Assembly (NCBI GenBank): GCA_011109175.1 | Contig: RDEW01000011.1 | Location: forward strand, 1,203,911 to 1,234,682 | Source of the DNA: Dicyema japonicum | Lineage: Eukaryota; Dicyemida; Rhombozoa; Dicyemidae | Direction: 5' to 3' | Length of the DNA stretch: 30,772 bases | Shown here: piece by piece, positions 10,927-20,346 of the stretch | How the letters are laid out: each line of letters opens with the position of its first letter | Position numbering within the stretch: position 1 is the first letter of the stretch | Made by a program: the position numbers and the translations under genes | Notes under the pieces: generated by a model | The model's database searches: none | The model's input: only the letters and a program-made list of their open reading frames with translations | What the model was told of the DNA's origin: nothing

Positions 10927-11282
10927 TAATTATTGGTTTTCTTTATTAACTTATTGGGAGATTATTTTTTAGATTATAAGCAATTATCTTATTGTAATTA
11001 GGGGAATTGTTATCAATATTAATTGTAATAAACTATGTCAATCTGCACTACACTGATGTTACTATATGAATAGATCAAACTTACACAACGACATCCTTGC
11101 TACGCAGTAGGCACTTGCTTAATGGCAGCTAGCTGTTTGGGGCATGCAAGTCTACTCACATCCTACCGTGCTCTCAAGGTGCTTTTAAACGTCTCTAATA
11201 TGATTTCTGATTAGCGCTGTCCTTTGAACATTAGGAAATAGGTCCTTCCATAATATCTGAAAAATTTGGCCTTACTCTCGGA

Positions 11283-11474
11283 CTCGGGTCATGCTTCTAG
11301 GCAAGCCGAGAATCAGAAGAGAAAGAAGTACACAAGTATTTCGGAGGATCATATGCTACTCACATTTGCTGTTGAGACGTCANCTCGGGTTATGTTTCTA
11401 AGCAAACCGAGAATCAGAAGTACACAAGTATTTCGGAGGATCATATGCTACTCACATTTGCTGTTGAGACGTCA
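11283..11474. repeat. Direct duplication (11283-11382 and 11384-11474) around a single N at 11383
   Basis: Both copies run from CTCGGGT to GAGACGTCA. The first has nine extra bases (AGAGAAAGA region) that the second lacks. Confidence 0.85.
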
Positions 11475-11559
11475 GGATCTGGTCCTTCAATTTGGCTCAA
11501 TTATCAAAAGGGTCACCAAGGAACCGCGTGATAGTGGATGACTTCAAAAGCGTATCTCA

Positions 11560-11855
11560 ATAGCTATTGTCAGAGGAAACAACCTAAAGATTCTAGTTCT
11601 TCAGATTAAGTTAGTTAAGCAATCCGGTCTTATTAAATAGGACGCAGCAAAGCCGGTCGTTCCCATAGATCGGTCAGACATTGTAGACGAACGTTGTGCT
11701 AATTCATATAGCTATTGTCAGAGGAAACAACCTAAAGATTCAAGTTCTTCAGATTAAGTTAGTTAAGCAATCCGGTCTCATTAAATAGGACGCAGCAAAG
11801 CCGGTCGTTCCCATAGATCGGTCAGACATTGTAGACGAACGTTGTGCTAATTCAT
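11560..11855. repeat. Tandem duplication, period 148 bp, no N
   Basis: 11560-11707 is repeated at 11708-11855 with about two substitutions (for example GATTCTAG against GATTCAAG). Copies begin ATAGCTATTGTCAGAGG. Confidence 0.9.
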
Positions 11856-12030
11856 GACATTTGAATAGGTGGTTTGTTGTCAACATGTAGAGGTTGCAAA
11901 AGGGACAGAGAACATCATACGTCGGTAGAGAAAAGTAATGCCCACATCGTAGACGAGCCAGGTTTACCCGGATGTCCCTCTGAAGAGAGGATTCAGATTG
12001 GTCTATTGTCGGAGGGGGTCGTTTTAGTAT

Positions 12031-12230
12031 TTTATTATCATCGAGTCTTTGCTTCTCGTATAAACAAAATCGTGTATCTAGATTAAGTACTCTTCAACTG
12101 TTTAATTTTAATAAACTAATAAATATTTAATTTATTATCATCGAGTCTTTGCTTCTCGTATAAACAAAATCGTGTATCTAGATTAAGTACTCTTCAACTG
12201 TTTAATTTTAATAAACTAATAAATATTTAA
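12031..12230. repeat. Tandem duplication, period exactly 100 bp, no N
   Basis: 12031-12130 and 12131-12230 both begin TTTATTATCATCGAGTC and end AAATATTTAA. They appear identical. Confidence 0.92.
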
Positions 12231-12526
12231 ATTAAAAAAACTTATTGATGGAAAATTAAAATAAGTATACTTGATGAGAATAACCTTTTAAAAACATTAA
12301 ACCGGGTATTATCTACAGGACAGAGACTTGCTGTCCGAGAAATCAAAAATAAAATTTAACACGTGGTACTCACAATATTTATTACTTCAAGGAATATTGC
12401 ATGACATCACAAAAAATATGGTTTGAACCCACATTTTTGTGGTTTCTGTGTTAAACCTGAACCGTATTGAAATTATAATCGGCATCATAAATTTTTAATA
12501 AATGGCGTCGGCGTGAATGTGGCTAA

Positions 12527-13144
12527 ATGTTTTCCAAACAAGAACACTCTATTAGAGTCAACATTCTCGGTGCCCCACATGTTGGCAAAAGTAGTCTTTT
12601 GAGCCACTACATGTACGGAGACTCACTTACCAAAGTATATTTATGTTATCAAGTAGATTACTTCAAATGAAGCCACAAAACAAATATTGATTGATGATAT
12701 GCAGATCAACCTAATAATTGGCGTAAACTCTGAGATAGACCCCAAAATAAATTCCAATCGTTTATTCTCTGGGCACTTTAATGCCTACGTCATCGTATAT
12801 GATGTAACCGACAGTAAATCCTTTAAAGTTGCAAAGAATTTGGTTAATAAATTGCCCAGCCTATCAATAGTGGTCCTTGTGGGTAATAAGGCCGATCTGA
12901 GAACTCGACAGGTTGAATACGAAGTACAAGCCAATTTCATTTTAGTCAGTCAAAAACTATGCCAGACTCCGCGATGTTTATTACTTTGAGACATCCTCCA
13001 TCAAAATGATCAATGTTAATGAAGTATTCGAACATATCAGTATTTATTCTATAATTTTTAGTTTTGGAATTCACTAGGAAGAAATACAAATCAAGAATAA
13101 GTTGGGGATTACTTAAAGTTAAAAGATTCTTTAAAAAAGTCTAA
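12527..13144 (+). CDS. Ras-like small GTPase, RGK (Rad/Rem/Gem)-like, four exons
   Basis: Exons: 12527-12634, 12657-12923, 12946-13039, 13062-13144; all three introns are 22 nt. The product is 183 residues. Visible motifs are: P-loop GAPHVGKSS (residues 15-23), GHFNAYVIVYDVTDSKSF, VVLVGNKADL (NKAD at 113-116) and FETSS (G5, 139-143). The G3 DxxG motif is missing: the expected place reads NLIIGVNSEID. Loss of DxxG, the GH...AYVIVY and LVGNKADL phrasing, and a basic-hydrophobic C-terminus without a prenylation cysteine (GLLKVKRFFKKV) are features of the RGK family, which bind membranes through a basic tail and regulate calcium channels and the cytoskeleton. The long RGK tail is absent. It could instead be another divergent Ras-like protein. 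The start was chosen because it puts the P-loop at the usual distance. Confidence 0.8.
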
Positions 13145-13845
13145 ATTTAGTTTTTATGATTTGGTGATAGATGTGGACTGACTTGTTCACAAGTACATTT
13201 AGATTCCCCATGTTAGGATCGGTTCCATAAAGGTGTCGTACAGAGACAGACGTCTTCCTATTCACTAATTTGGTTGTCATTCTCTTAGCTGTCTTTCTAG
13301 AGGTGGGGACTAAGTTTCTCGATTTTTTGTCTTTATCCATCTGTTAAATCTCGGTTTTTGGGTTTGGAGGTATTTATAGAAGCTGCTTCCCAGTTAGCAC
13401 TATCTTTAAATAGTTGCTTAAGAGCTTCCTCGTCTCTTGGGAATAAGTCAAGTTGTTGGCTAACCCAATTTCCATAATGTTATCACAGTAAAACATAATG
13501 AGGTCACGCAGAACCAATTTCAAAAATACAAGGAATAATAACGGAAATAAAGGATCTTCCTGATATGTGCCCACTGTTGTCACATTTTCTCAAGACAAAA
13601 TGACGTAATCTCGGCCTATGAAATTTATGAGTACATCTATCAGTTTTTCACGACATAGAGTCTCATATCTTGTGATATCTTCTAACATTAAATGAAGCGA
13701 CAGTAAAAGGCGATCGAATAAAACATGTTCGAGACATAGCTAGATAGGCACGTGACCACCTCATACGACGAAAGATATTGGCCACAATAACACTTAAAAA
13801 TTTAACTTTATAACACAAATTTATTCTTTTATTTAAAACTGCCAT
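13131..13845 (-). pseudogene. LINE family D reverse transcriptase relic with Asn-Asn in place of the catalytic Asp-Asp
   Basis: Three minus-strand open pieces (13845-13663, 13583-13374, 13340-13131) are parts of one decayed reverse transcriptase. Motif B reads TYQEDPLFPLLFLVFLKL (usual QEDSLSP). The catalytic box reads EIGLANNLTYS where YADD is expected, so both metal-binding aspartates are lost. The same family lies on the other strand at 13990-14590. Its end overlaps the last exon of the GTPase gene by a few bases only as an open frame. Confidence 0.6.
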
Positions 13846-13989
13846 CCATCCAAAGTGGACCCCGCCGACATTATTGACGTTGCGTTGCCTCTCACAATTG
13901 AAACAGAGATCAACAATCGATTACATTCTATGTACGCGTGCTCACAAAGTTACAAAATGAAGCTATTCAGTGATGAATCAAACAGAACT

Positions 13990-14590
13990 ACGCAAACATA
14001 CTATTGGATGAACTCAATGCTATCGACGTAATAAAACCCGTAAATACTCTATGGAGGAGGGCCAGATAACATCCCAGCTAAACTAGTAAGATGTACATTA
14101 ACAAAGCTAGTAGAATCGAAGAAGACGTTGCACTATATATTGGAAATTGATGGTTAATTCCGCTACAAAAACCCGGAAAACAGAAAGACCTCTTTGCAAT
14201 CTAAAACCAATAACCTTACTAACAACATTGGAAAACACTTTCACTGATTGTTTCGAGAAGATAAGAGTCAAGGTAGAAACTTTTTTGGTGCTTCGAATAG
14301 ACACGTTGATTCAGTTAACAGAGGCAAACTTGTGGAAGTACTCCTAAATGCGGACCATATCAGAATCGTTCTAAAACTTTTTCAGCACAATCAAATTGCT
14401 ACCAAAATCGGGAAAACTGTCAAATTATTTTTATACATCACAGGAAATATCACAGGAAGACTCCTTGTCTCCAGTCCTGTTTATTAACTATCTAGAGGCT
14501 GCACTTAGAGAGTTAAGACCTCTTTTAGACAACAACAAATGCAATGAGATAGTATACGCGGATGATGTCGACTTAAGTAATCTTGACTAG
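13990..14590 (+). pseudogene. LINE family D reverse transcriptase relic, YADD intact, frameshifted
   Basis: Pieces in order: GGGPDNIPAKLVRC (14052-14094), LIPLQKPGKQKDLFAI (14152-14200), LKPITLLTTLENTF in the next frame, IRVKVETFL, then SQEISQEDSLSPVLFINYLE (14426-14488) and EIVYADDVDLSNLD (14546-14587). At least three frame changes are needed to join them. The order matches a LINE palm domain. It is related to the minus-strand copy at 13374-13583, giving a divergent (head-to-head) pair. Confidence 0.7.
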
Positions 14591-14699
14591 GCCTGGAGAA
14601 GGCATAAAAATCTTCTCACTCTGGCTTTAAAATGCCTCCAAAAGGTTCATGTGACCTCTTGAGCCTTGATCAGAACCTAACTAGCTATTTATTCGAGTC

Positions 14700-14985
14700 T
14701 TGGATTCATAGGACACCATCTTGGTGATTCTGGACGCTTTAATAGCGTTTGTTGAAACTCCATTATCTAAGCATGTCTGCTCCATAAATCAGTTCGTTAG
14801 TCTCTCATATGGGCAATTTTGAAAACTGATCTTCGTAAATCACATTATACAGTCCAGAACAGATCTGCTACAAGGAAACCCTTTCGTACCTCTACTATTC
14901 ATTTTGAAAAATGCTTCCCCCGCTTTCGCAATCATGCCACTTCGTAGCATCTGCTATTTAAACGGCTCCACCATAGATGAAGATT
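14700..14985 (+). pseudogene. Short reverse transcriptase fragment (third LINE piece)
   Basis: The frame at 14868-14940 reads LLQGNPFVPLLFILKNASPA, a decayed G-(D)-P-L-S-P-L-L-F-I-L motif B with Asn for Asp. About 100 bases upstream DALIAFVETPLSKHV resembles the FD...AFD region. No YADD remains. Confidence 0.45.
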
Positions 14986-15046
14986 AGAAGACTGACTTTC
15001 GGAGTCAGGTACGTCATCACTGCACTCTGACTAAAAACCATCATTA

Positions 15047-15889
15047 ATGTGGTATGTTCGAAGAACGACTGTTCATCGATATCTTTTTTCTTTCACCAAT
15101 GCTCAAGACAAAATTTTCTCGACTCTTTTCAATTCCATAAAAATCTCGACTCTCCTACAAACAGAGAATGACCCCGCACTGTTTTCCCACTTACCCTTCT
15201 CTTATGTTGCATTTTTATTTTGCGAAACTTTCGTCGCGTCTCACTTTCTCTCTACGAACGACCCTGTGTTTAATGAGCAACAGACCTATGGAGACTATTA
15301 CAAGACGTTAATATCATCAACGGAAAAAATCTTGAACATATTTCATGATATTAGTTAAACCCAATGCAATTTACCACTTCATTTGAGGCTTTCATAATAT
15401 TTCCCTTAATGAGCTTAAAATATTATGGGATGTAAATTACTTGGTTTACCACAAGGATTAATAATCCTTACTAAGATGTCGAGAGAGTTGTTCTAAATCT
15501 TGAACATATTTCATGATATTAGTTAAACCCAATGCAATTTACCACTTCATTTGAGGCTTTCATAATATTTCCCTTAATGAGCTTAAAATATTATGGGATG
15601 TAAATTACTTGGTTTACCACAAGGATTAATAATCCTTACTAAGATGTCGAGAGAGTTGTTCTTCCAGGAGGGAGGATTGGCAAAGTCACTAAGTAATTAC
15701 AGCAAAGGCTTTCTTGGTCATTCCGACGCAGTACATGTGGAAAAACAAATATTTAGTCTAAGCGAAATTTACCACTACGATTTGTATCTCTGTCCATTCC
15801 GCTGTCCTAATCCCGCCTTCACTAAACAGAAGAAAATGAAGAGTTCTCAACCCTTTGCTTCTGAATCGTCTCGATCTCCTTCATAATGT
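15047..15889 (+). pseudogene. Unrecognised spliced protein-coding region, interrupted by a 168-bp tandem duplication
   Basis: I do not recognise this protein. The first exon is open from ATG 15047 to a likely donor at 15354 and ends STEKILNIFHDI. A possible 34-nt intron (15354-15387) leads to SFHNISLNELKILWDVNYL, and a possible 32-nt intron to MSRELFFQEGGLAKSLSNYS and LYLCPFRCPNPAFTKQ, ending SESSRSPS with the stop at 15884-15886. The CPFRC cysteines might bind metal. In the sequence as given, 15327-15494 is repeated at 15495-15662, so the first copy ends in a stop; removing one copy (168 = 3 x 56) restores the frame. Either an assembly error in a real gene or a broken gene. Base use looks coding throughout. 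Confidence 0.4.
15327..15662. repeat. Tandem duplication, period 168 bp, no N
   Basis: 15327-15494 and 15495-15662 are nearly identical, each containing GGTTTACCACAAGGATTAAT and ending GAGAGAGTTGTTCT. It lies inside a coding region. Confidence 0.9.
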
Positions 15890-16060
15890 TTTTATTATCA
15901 CAAACAAATATTTAGCCTAAGCGAAATTTACCACTACGATTTGTATCTCTGTCCATTCCGCTGTCCTAATCCCGCCTTCACTAAACAGAAGAAAATGAAG
16001 AGTTCTCAACCCTTTGCTTCTGAATCGTCTCGATCTCCTTCATAATGTTTTTATTATCAC
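15743..16060. repeat. Tandem duplication, period 159 bp, no N
   Basis: 15743-15901 is repeated at 15902-16060 with a single visible change (TTTAGTC against TTTAGCC). It covers the 3' end of the coding region at 15047-15889, so that region has two copies of its last 48 or so codons. Confidence 0.9.
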
Positions 16061-16457
16061 AAAAAAAGACAGATTAACAATTATTAGTGATTCTATACGT
16101 TAAATTTGAATTAATTTTATTGAACCAGAAAGCCACTGTCATAGCCAAAAAAATTCAGGTGATCCCGGCCTCCCTCAACAGTCTCTGCATGCTCGGATTT
16201 TAAGGATGTGACGTCCGGAAAACTCCTCTGGGTGGTTGTCGACTAATGGTCCTTTTTGGATATAAAACATTATATTTCAAACATTGTAATATTTAATTTT
16301 GCAAAAGTCCACAAACTTTGTTCAGCCGACATTCCTGTAGTCAGTTAATAACGTGTCCTTTCATAGAACACTTATTTTAAATGAGATAAATATTAATATA
16401 AAAATAATTTATTTTAATATTAAATAAATATTAAAACAAATAGGAGTTACTGTGGAA
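16061..16457. other. Upstream region of the CIB gene, no gene seen
   Basis: About 400 bases, extremely AT-rich at 16370-16440. It probably contains the CIB promoter and 5' UTR; no defined element is recognised. Confidence 0.4.
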
Positions 16458-17119
16458 ATGGGGAATAAACAAAGTGTAATTTCACAAGAAAGAATGAATT
16501 CCTATATTGTTGAAATTTGATTAATTAGCAGGATTTGACATACTTACACACTGATGAGATATTACGGCTTCACTCTAAATTTTCAAAGTTCAATTTGACA
16601 ATATGCGGACAAACAGGAAAGCCCTCAATTTCCAAGGAGCAATTCTTTATGATCCCCGAATTTGAGGTAACCTAGTTTTAATCGTAGAATAATCCATATA
16701 CTGATCGGATCTTTGATGTCATATCTGCAAACAAACCAGGACTCAATTTCGATGACTTTGTGAATTTGTTTTCCATCCTCTCTCCACGTGCTGTCCTCGG
16801 CGTCAAAGCTAATTTTGTTTTTAGAATTAATGGTATTTGTCTCGGATAATGCAGACTTTGATGATGATGGGAAAATAAGTCGTGATGATATTTCCAAAAC
16901 TATAAAGACCGTTTTGGGGAATGAAACCTTGACTGAGAGAAACGTAGAGGCCATTGTTGACTATGTGAGAATTGTATTTATTTGGAGATTTTGGGTGAGT
17001 TGGATTTAGATAATGATGGATTTATTGGGAAGGAGGAGTTTATCATGGGAATGGAAAAAATTGCAAATTTCATTAAGTATTTATTTTTTTAATTTAGTTC
17101 CTACATTGTTTTTGTTTAA
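16458..17119 (+). CDS. Calcium- and integrin-binding (CIB) family EF-hand protein, six exons
   Basis: CIB proteins are calcium/magnesium sensors that bind integrin tails and, for CIB2/3, mechanotransduction channels. Exons: 16458-16508, 16532-16666, 16688-16832, 16855-16964, 16988-17076, 17098-17119; introns 23, 21, 22, 23 and 21 nt. The product is 183 residues (CIB2 is 187). It starts MGNKQSVISQERMNSYI, with Gly2 suitable for myristoylation, like CIB2. NNPYTDRIFDVISANKPGLN matches the family's ENPF.eRI region, followed by the degenerate EF-hand 2. EF-hand 3 loop DFDDDGKISRDD (111-122) has Asp at position 12, typical of CIB and favouring magnesium; EF-hand 4 loop DLDNDGFIGKEE (153-164) is canonical. 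The last 22-nt exon restores the conserved end (FINSYIVFV, compare FLSTFHIRI). Which CIB paralogue it is cannot be fixed. Confidence 0.9.
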
Positions 17120-17820
17120 TTAATATTTAACATTCTTTTATTAACTTTTTGACTTTGTTTATTCGTCACCACAATGTTAACCACAAATTATGGACATTTA
17201 AATACGCTTTAATAATATAAGACATATTCCTTGAGCTTTCAGACCCCACACTCTACATATACTTACGTCTTTGGCACATCTGTCTGGGTAGGTCAGACCA
17301 AGGGTACAACCAAGCTAACTAATTCCTTGTTCAAACATCACCTAAGCACAGTGACCCAGATGACGTTGTCTCGGAAACTGAAGTCGATCCCATGATCGTC
17401 GCCAGGGAACGAAATTGTCTCCCAGAGGAATGAATAGGATGGTATATTTTGTTAATCAATTATATTTCGATCAATATTATCGAATTCTAAATTTTCATGA
17501 GGCATAGGTGGAACAAATAACTTTGATTTGTCCTTGAAGTTCAATCTCGAGAATTAGTTCATGGTCTTTTGTCTGCTGACATTATTCTCTTCTAACAAAT
17601 GCAAATAATCCCATCCACACATATTTCGTATTATCCGTGGGTTGAGTTCACTTCCAATCCGGCAACTTTGAGGAGTAATAATATTTAATACTTCATTTTG
17701 ATAAAGTGACCACGTTTGGATTGCTTAATTAAAAGCTTAGGAATTTATAATTCGAATTAACAAGAATCGCTTACATACGCAACGAATCATCTATTGACCA
17801 CCTGAAAATATTTTCTTAAG
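17120..17820. other. Intergenic 700 bases, no gene recognised
   Basis: Starts with AT-rich CIB 3' flank. A short open run near 17350-17433 (+) reads DPDDVVSETEVDPMIVARER but has no family match that I recognise. The end (17803-17820) is a T-rich tract closing in AG, like a splice acceptor. Confidence 0.4.
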
Positions 17821-18078
17821 GAAAAACACAAAGATGAGAGAAGGGGGTTACTTTCCTTGAAACAATTGAACTTGACGAAATTTCGAAAAGTCTGTGAACG
17901 ATTTGGAATATGAAGTTTACTTTACGGCTATAAATACCTTGAAATGATAGAAAATAGAAAAAGCAACTTTTTGACAGACAAAGTGTTGAAGGTGGAGTTA
18001 AAAAGAAGATTGGTGGAGGCAAAATTGAACTCGGATAACTTGTTCAAAGGCATCGATGAACATGTCCTGTCTCTGTAA
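17821..18078 (+). pseudogene. Coding-like frame with one internal TGA; possibly mitochondrial uS15-like
   Basis: One frame runs 86 codons from 17821 to TAA 18076-18078 and is interrupted only by TGA at 17911-17913. Before the TGA it reads EKHKDERRGLLSLKQL and then FRKVCERFGI. After it comes GYKYLEMIENRKSNF, then KVLKVELKRRLVEAKL. The H-KD..RRGLL..L and KVC..(L/F)GI pieces recall uS15, the C-terminal helix recalls mitochondrial uS15, but the middle KxLLxYL part is missing and no N-terminal part or donor site is found. A 22-nt GT-AG segment (17894-17915) would remove the TGA but changes frame. So it is either a truncated pseudogene or an exon of a gene I cannot complete. Low confidence in the name. 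Confidence 0.3.
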
Positions 18079-18179
18079 TTACTATGTTGGATTTATTGTG
18101 TCTTCCGAATTTAAACGCCGTAACAAAATGTACACAAGATCCTTGCACATAACTTGAAATCAAAGACCTTACCCACCAA

Positions 18180-18754
18180 GAGACCAGCTTAGAATGGGAT
18201 TGGTATTCATTACACATAAAAATTATACTTTTCCAATTTTTCCGAGACTGAGAAGAATTGTCTGAGGAAATTCAATAAATCTAAAAAACCACAAAATATA
18301 TAAAACTTAGTATTATCAATATACATCTACTAAGAGCCCAGAAGAAACAATTCAAAACCACTACATGATATTCTTTTCAACTGTTCGAATGATATCGACA
18401 TTAGGTAATCATGGATGCCACGTGGGAACGATTATGGCAGATATGAAGGAATTTATTCTTGAATAANGAGACCAGCTTAGAATGGGATTGGTATTCATTA
18501 CACATAAAAATTATACTTTTCCAATTCTTCCGAGACTGAGAAGAATTGTCTGAGGAAATTCAATAAATATAAAAAACCAAAAAATATAAAGAACTTAGTA
18601 TTATCAATATACATCTACTAAGAGCCCAGAAGAAACAATTCAAAACCACTACATGATATTCTTTTCAACTGTTTGAATGATATCGACATTAGGTAATCAT
18701 GGATGCCACGTGGGAACGATTATGGCAGATATGAAGGAATTTATTCTTGAATAA
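18180..18754. repeat. Direct duplication (18180-18466 and 18468-18754) around a single N at 18467
   Basis: About 287 bp per copy, from GAGACCAGCTTAGAATGG to TTATTCTTGAATAA, with about six substitutions. The largest N-marked pair in the window. Confidence 0.93.
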
Positions 18755-19240
18755 TGTTAAACAATTTTCACAAATAATGTTGACCACTGACAACAACAAA
18801 AAAACCGCGATTTACGCGAAAGCCATATTACCTATAACTACGCCCAGGAAGGACACGCACTTTATTAAAGAAAAGGGACTTGTTCAGTTGGAGCCATTCG
18901 GACTGACCCCAGCTAACAAAAGGCCAGACGGAAAAACCCTTCCTATGAGAATGTGGTCGATACCTAGCCTGGGACGCCACCTGTGTGGATTGCCTCTTTC
19001 TCACCAACTTTGCTATGACTGCAACTAACTTAGTGAGACCCTAAAAATGAAGAAATACGATTGTCTCGCTGAACAGTTATTTGACCCAGGCCCGTAGAAA
19101 CGTCAAGAATTATAGGAAGCAGATCACTGACCCTGCTAAGCTGAATCGGATTGTTCATCACGAAAAGGAAACATAATAGAAGAGAAATGAGCATTTCCTT
19201 TCAAATCGCCACGGGAAATGAGCTCTCAGTTATGAAAGCA
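18747..19240 (+). pseudogene. C-terminal domain relic of a LINE-type polyprotein
   Basis: The open frame 18747-19028 contains LEPFGLTPANKRPDGKTLPM, close to the KRPDG.TL.PW..GR.L.WD.T pattern found after the reverse transcriptase in a group of invertebrate LINEs; here PW and WD are decayed (RMWSIPSLGRHLCG). Beyond a stop, MKKYDCLAEQLFDPGP continues the pattern (KY..l...f.P). The RT itself is not present nearby. Confidence 0.45.
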
Positions 19241-19356
19241 ACCAGTAATTGCTTAATGTTAGTTTTTGTTTTTTTATATCTTTTTTTACTTATCTTTAAT
19301 GATTGTCGGCCATTTTATTAACAAATAAATTAATTTAGACAATAATTAGGACGACA

Positions 19357-19560
19357 GAGTGGCGAAGGCGTTACCTCTGATAATCGCCATTTCGAGCCTC
19401 TGCCTCAACAGAGTCCCTACCATAGCTTGCACCTTTTTGAGGCGAGTTTGCTACCAATGCTGTAGAGAAAGCCGTCCGTCTTCGCGCCTACAGTTCCAGT
19501 TGTCTCCCCAGCAATGGAGGCGAAATGGTCTCCGAGGGATTCGTACTTATGGATCTTTTT
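19357..19560 (-). pseudogene. Second C-terminal LINE polyprotein relic, opposite strand
   Basis: On the minus strand one frame reads DGFLYSIGSKLASKRCKLW, and after a +1 shift AMVGTLLRQRLEMAIIRGNA is followed by FATL. The LRQRL.mAI.RGNA..tL ending is the usual close of the same LINE C-terminal domain as at 18747. It faces the other relic tail to tail. Confidence 0.5.
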
Positions 19561-19752
19561 GACCTCCAAAATGATTTAATTAAAAAAATATTAAAAAAGC
19601 ACTTAATTCAAGGAACTTGAAANTTGTCTCCCCAGCAATGGAGGCGAAATGGTAATGGTCTCCGAGGGATTCGTAATTATGGATCTTTTTGACCTCCAAA
19701 ATGATTTAATTAAAAAAATATTAAAAAAGCACTTAATTCAAGGAACTTGAAA
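19500..19752. repeat. Direct duplication (19500-19622 and 19624-19752) around a single N at 19623
   Basis: Copies begin TTGTCTCCCCAGCAATGG and end AGGAACTTGAAA. The second carries a six-base AATGGT duplication. Confidence 0.9.
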
Positions 19753-20099
19753 GGCTATGCTGTTTCCTCTGACAATAGCTATCGAGAAGCCATCCAGTCA
19801 CACGTGGATCCTTGGTGACCCATCAGATCATTGAATCGATCCGACGGACTAGATCCTGACATCTCAACAGCAAATGGGATAAACAAGTGATCCTTCAAAA
19901 TGATTCGGTACTACCTTCTCTTCTAATCTTTGGCTTGCTTAGAAGCATGACCTGAGTCAGAGACTGTCAATTCAATAAGTCTTTAGTATTAAAGTACAGT
20001 TATAGATAATCTACAAAAGGAGAATCAAGGAATGCTCTTAACTTCTTTTTGTTGTATGTGAGTCCTTTGATTTCTTTATGATGATCCGCTCCCGCAGTA
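19753..20099. other. No gene recognised (350 bases)
   Basis: Short frames only; contains GACTAGATCCTGAC and similar complex sequence that may be decayed transposon, but nothing could be named. Confidence 0.4.
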
Positions 20100-20252
20100 A
20101 AATGTTCACTGATGAATGTGTCACTTGTCAAGCCAAAGCATCGTATATGGGTGGAATCTTCAGCCGGAATGTACAGCAGTGAGATTCGAACCAGGGACCA
20201 TCATCCCTTTTTGCCTTGCACTTATGACACTGAGCCTTGCCAGCTACACTTG
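20100..20252 (-). mobile_element. tRNA-derived SINE-like relic
   Basis: On the minus strand a pol III A-box-like AGGCTCAGTGT (20237-20227) is followed 45 nt later by the B box GGTTCGAATC (20192-20183). This is the spacing of a tRNA gene. The T stem does not pair (CCTGG against CTCAC) and no clear anticodon stem exists, so this is not a working tRNA. The sequence that follows the B box (CACTGCTGTACATTCCGGCT and on) would be the SINE body. Only one copy is in the window, so repeat status is inference. Confidence 0.55.
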
Positions 20253-20346
20253 ATAACAATGTGTGGTCAAATGCTGAACAGGGACTACTTAGGTTGACAT
20301 TACAAAATATTGGGGTACAAGCATCGGTAATAGTGAATAAAAAATT

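Larger units (their letters stand above)
10927..12526. other. Intergenic 1.6 kb with duplications, no gene recognised
   Basis: It begins with the AP-2 mu 3' region, where AATAAA at 11027-11032 is a plausible poly(A) signal about 100 nt after the stop. It then holds three duplicated blocks and short open frames (11266-11541, 11874-12086) of no recognised family. The last 300 bases before 12527 are AT-rich. Confidence 0.45.

Noticed and set aside
17911-17913. Alternative genetic code with TGA as sense
   Set aside because: TGA is used as the stop of the DHHC gene, and no other host gene here has an in-frame TGA after splicing; a single case in a doubtful frame is not enough.
20170-20250. Functional tRNA gene on the minus strand
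   Set aside because: A and B boxes exist, but the T stem does not pair and no acceptor or anticodon stem can be drawn; treated as a SINE-like relic.
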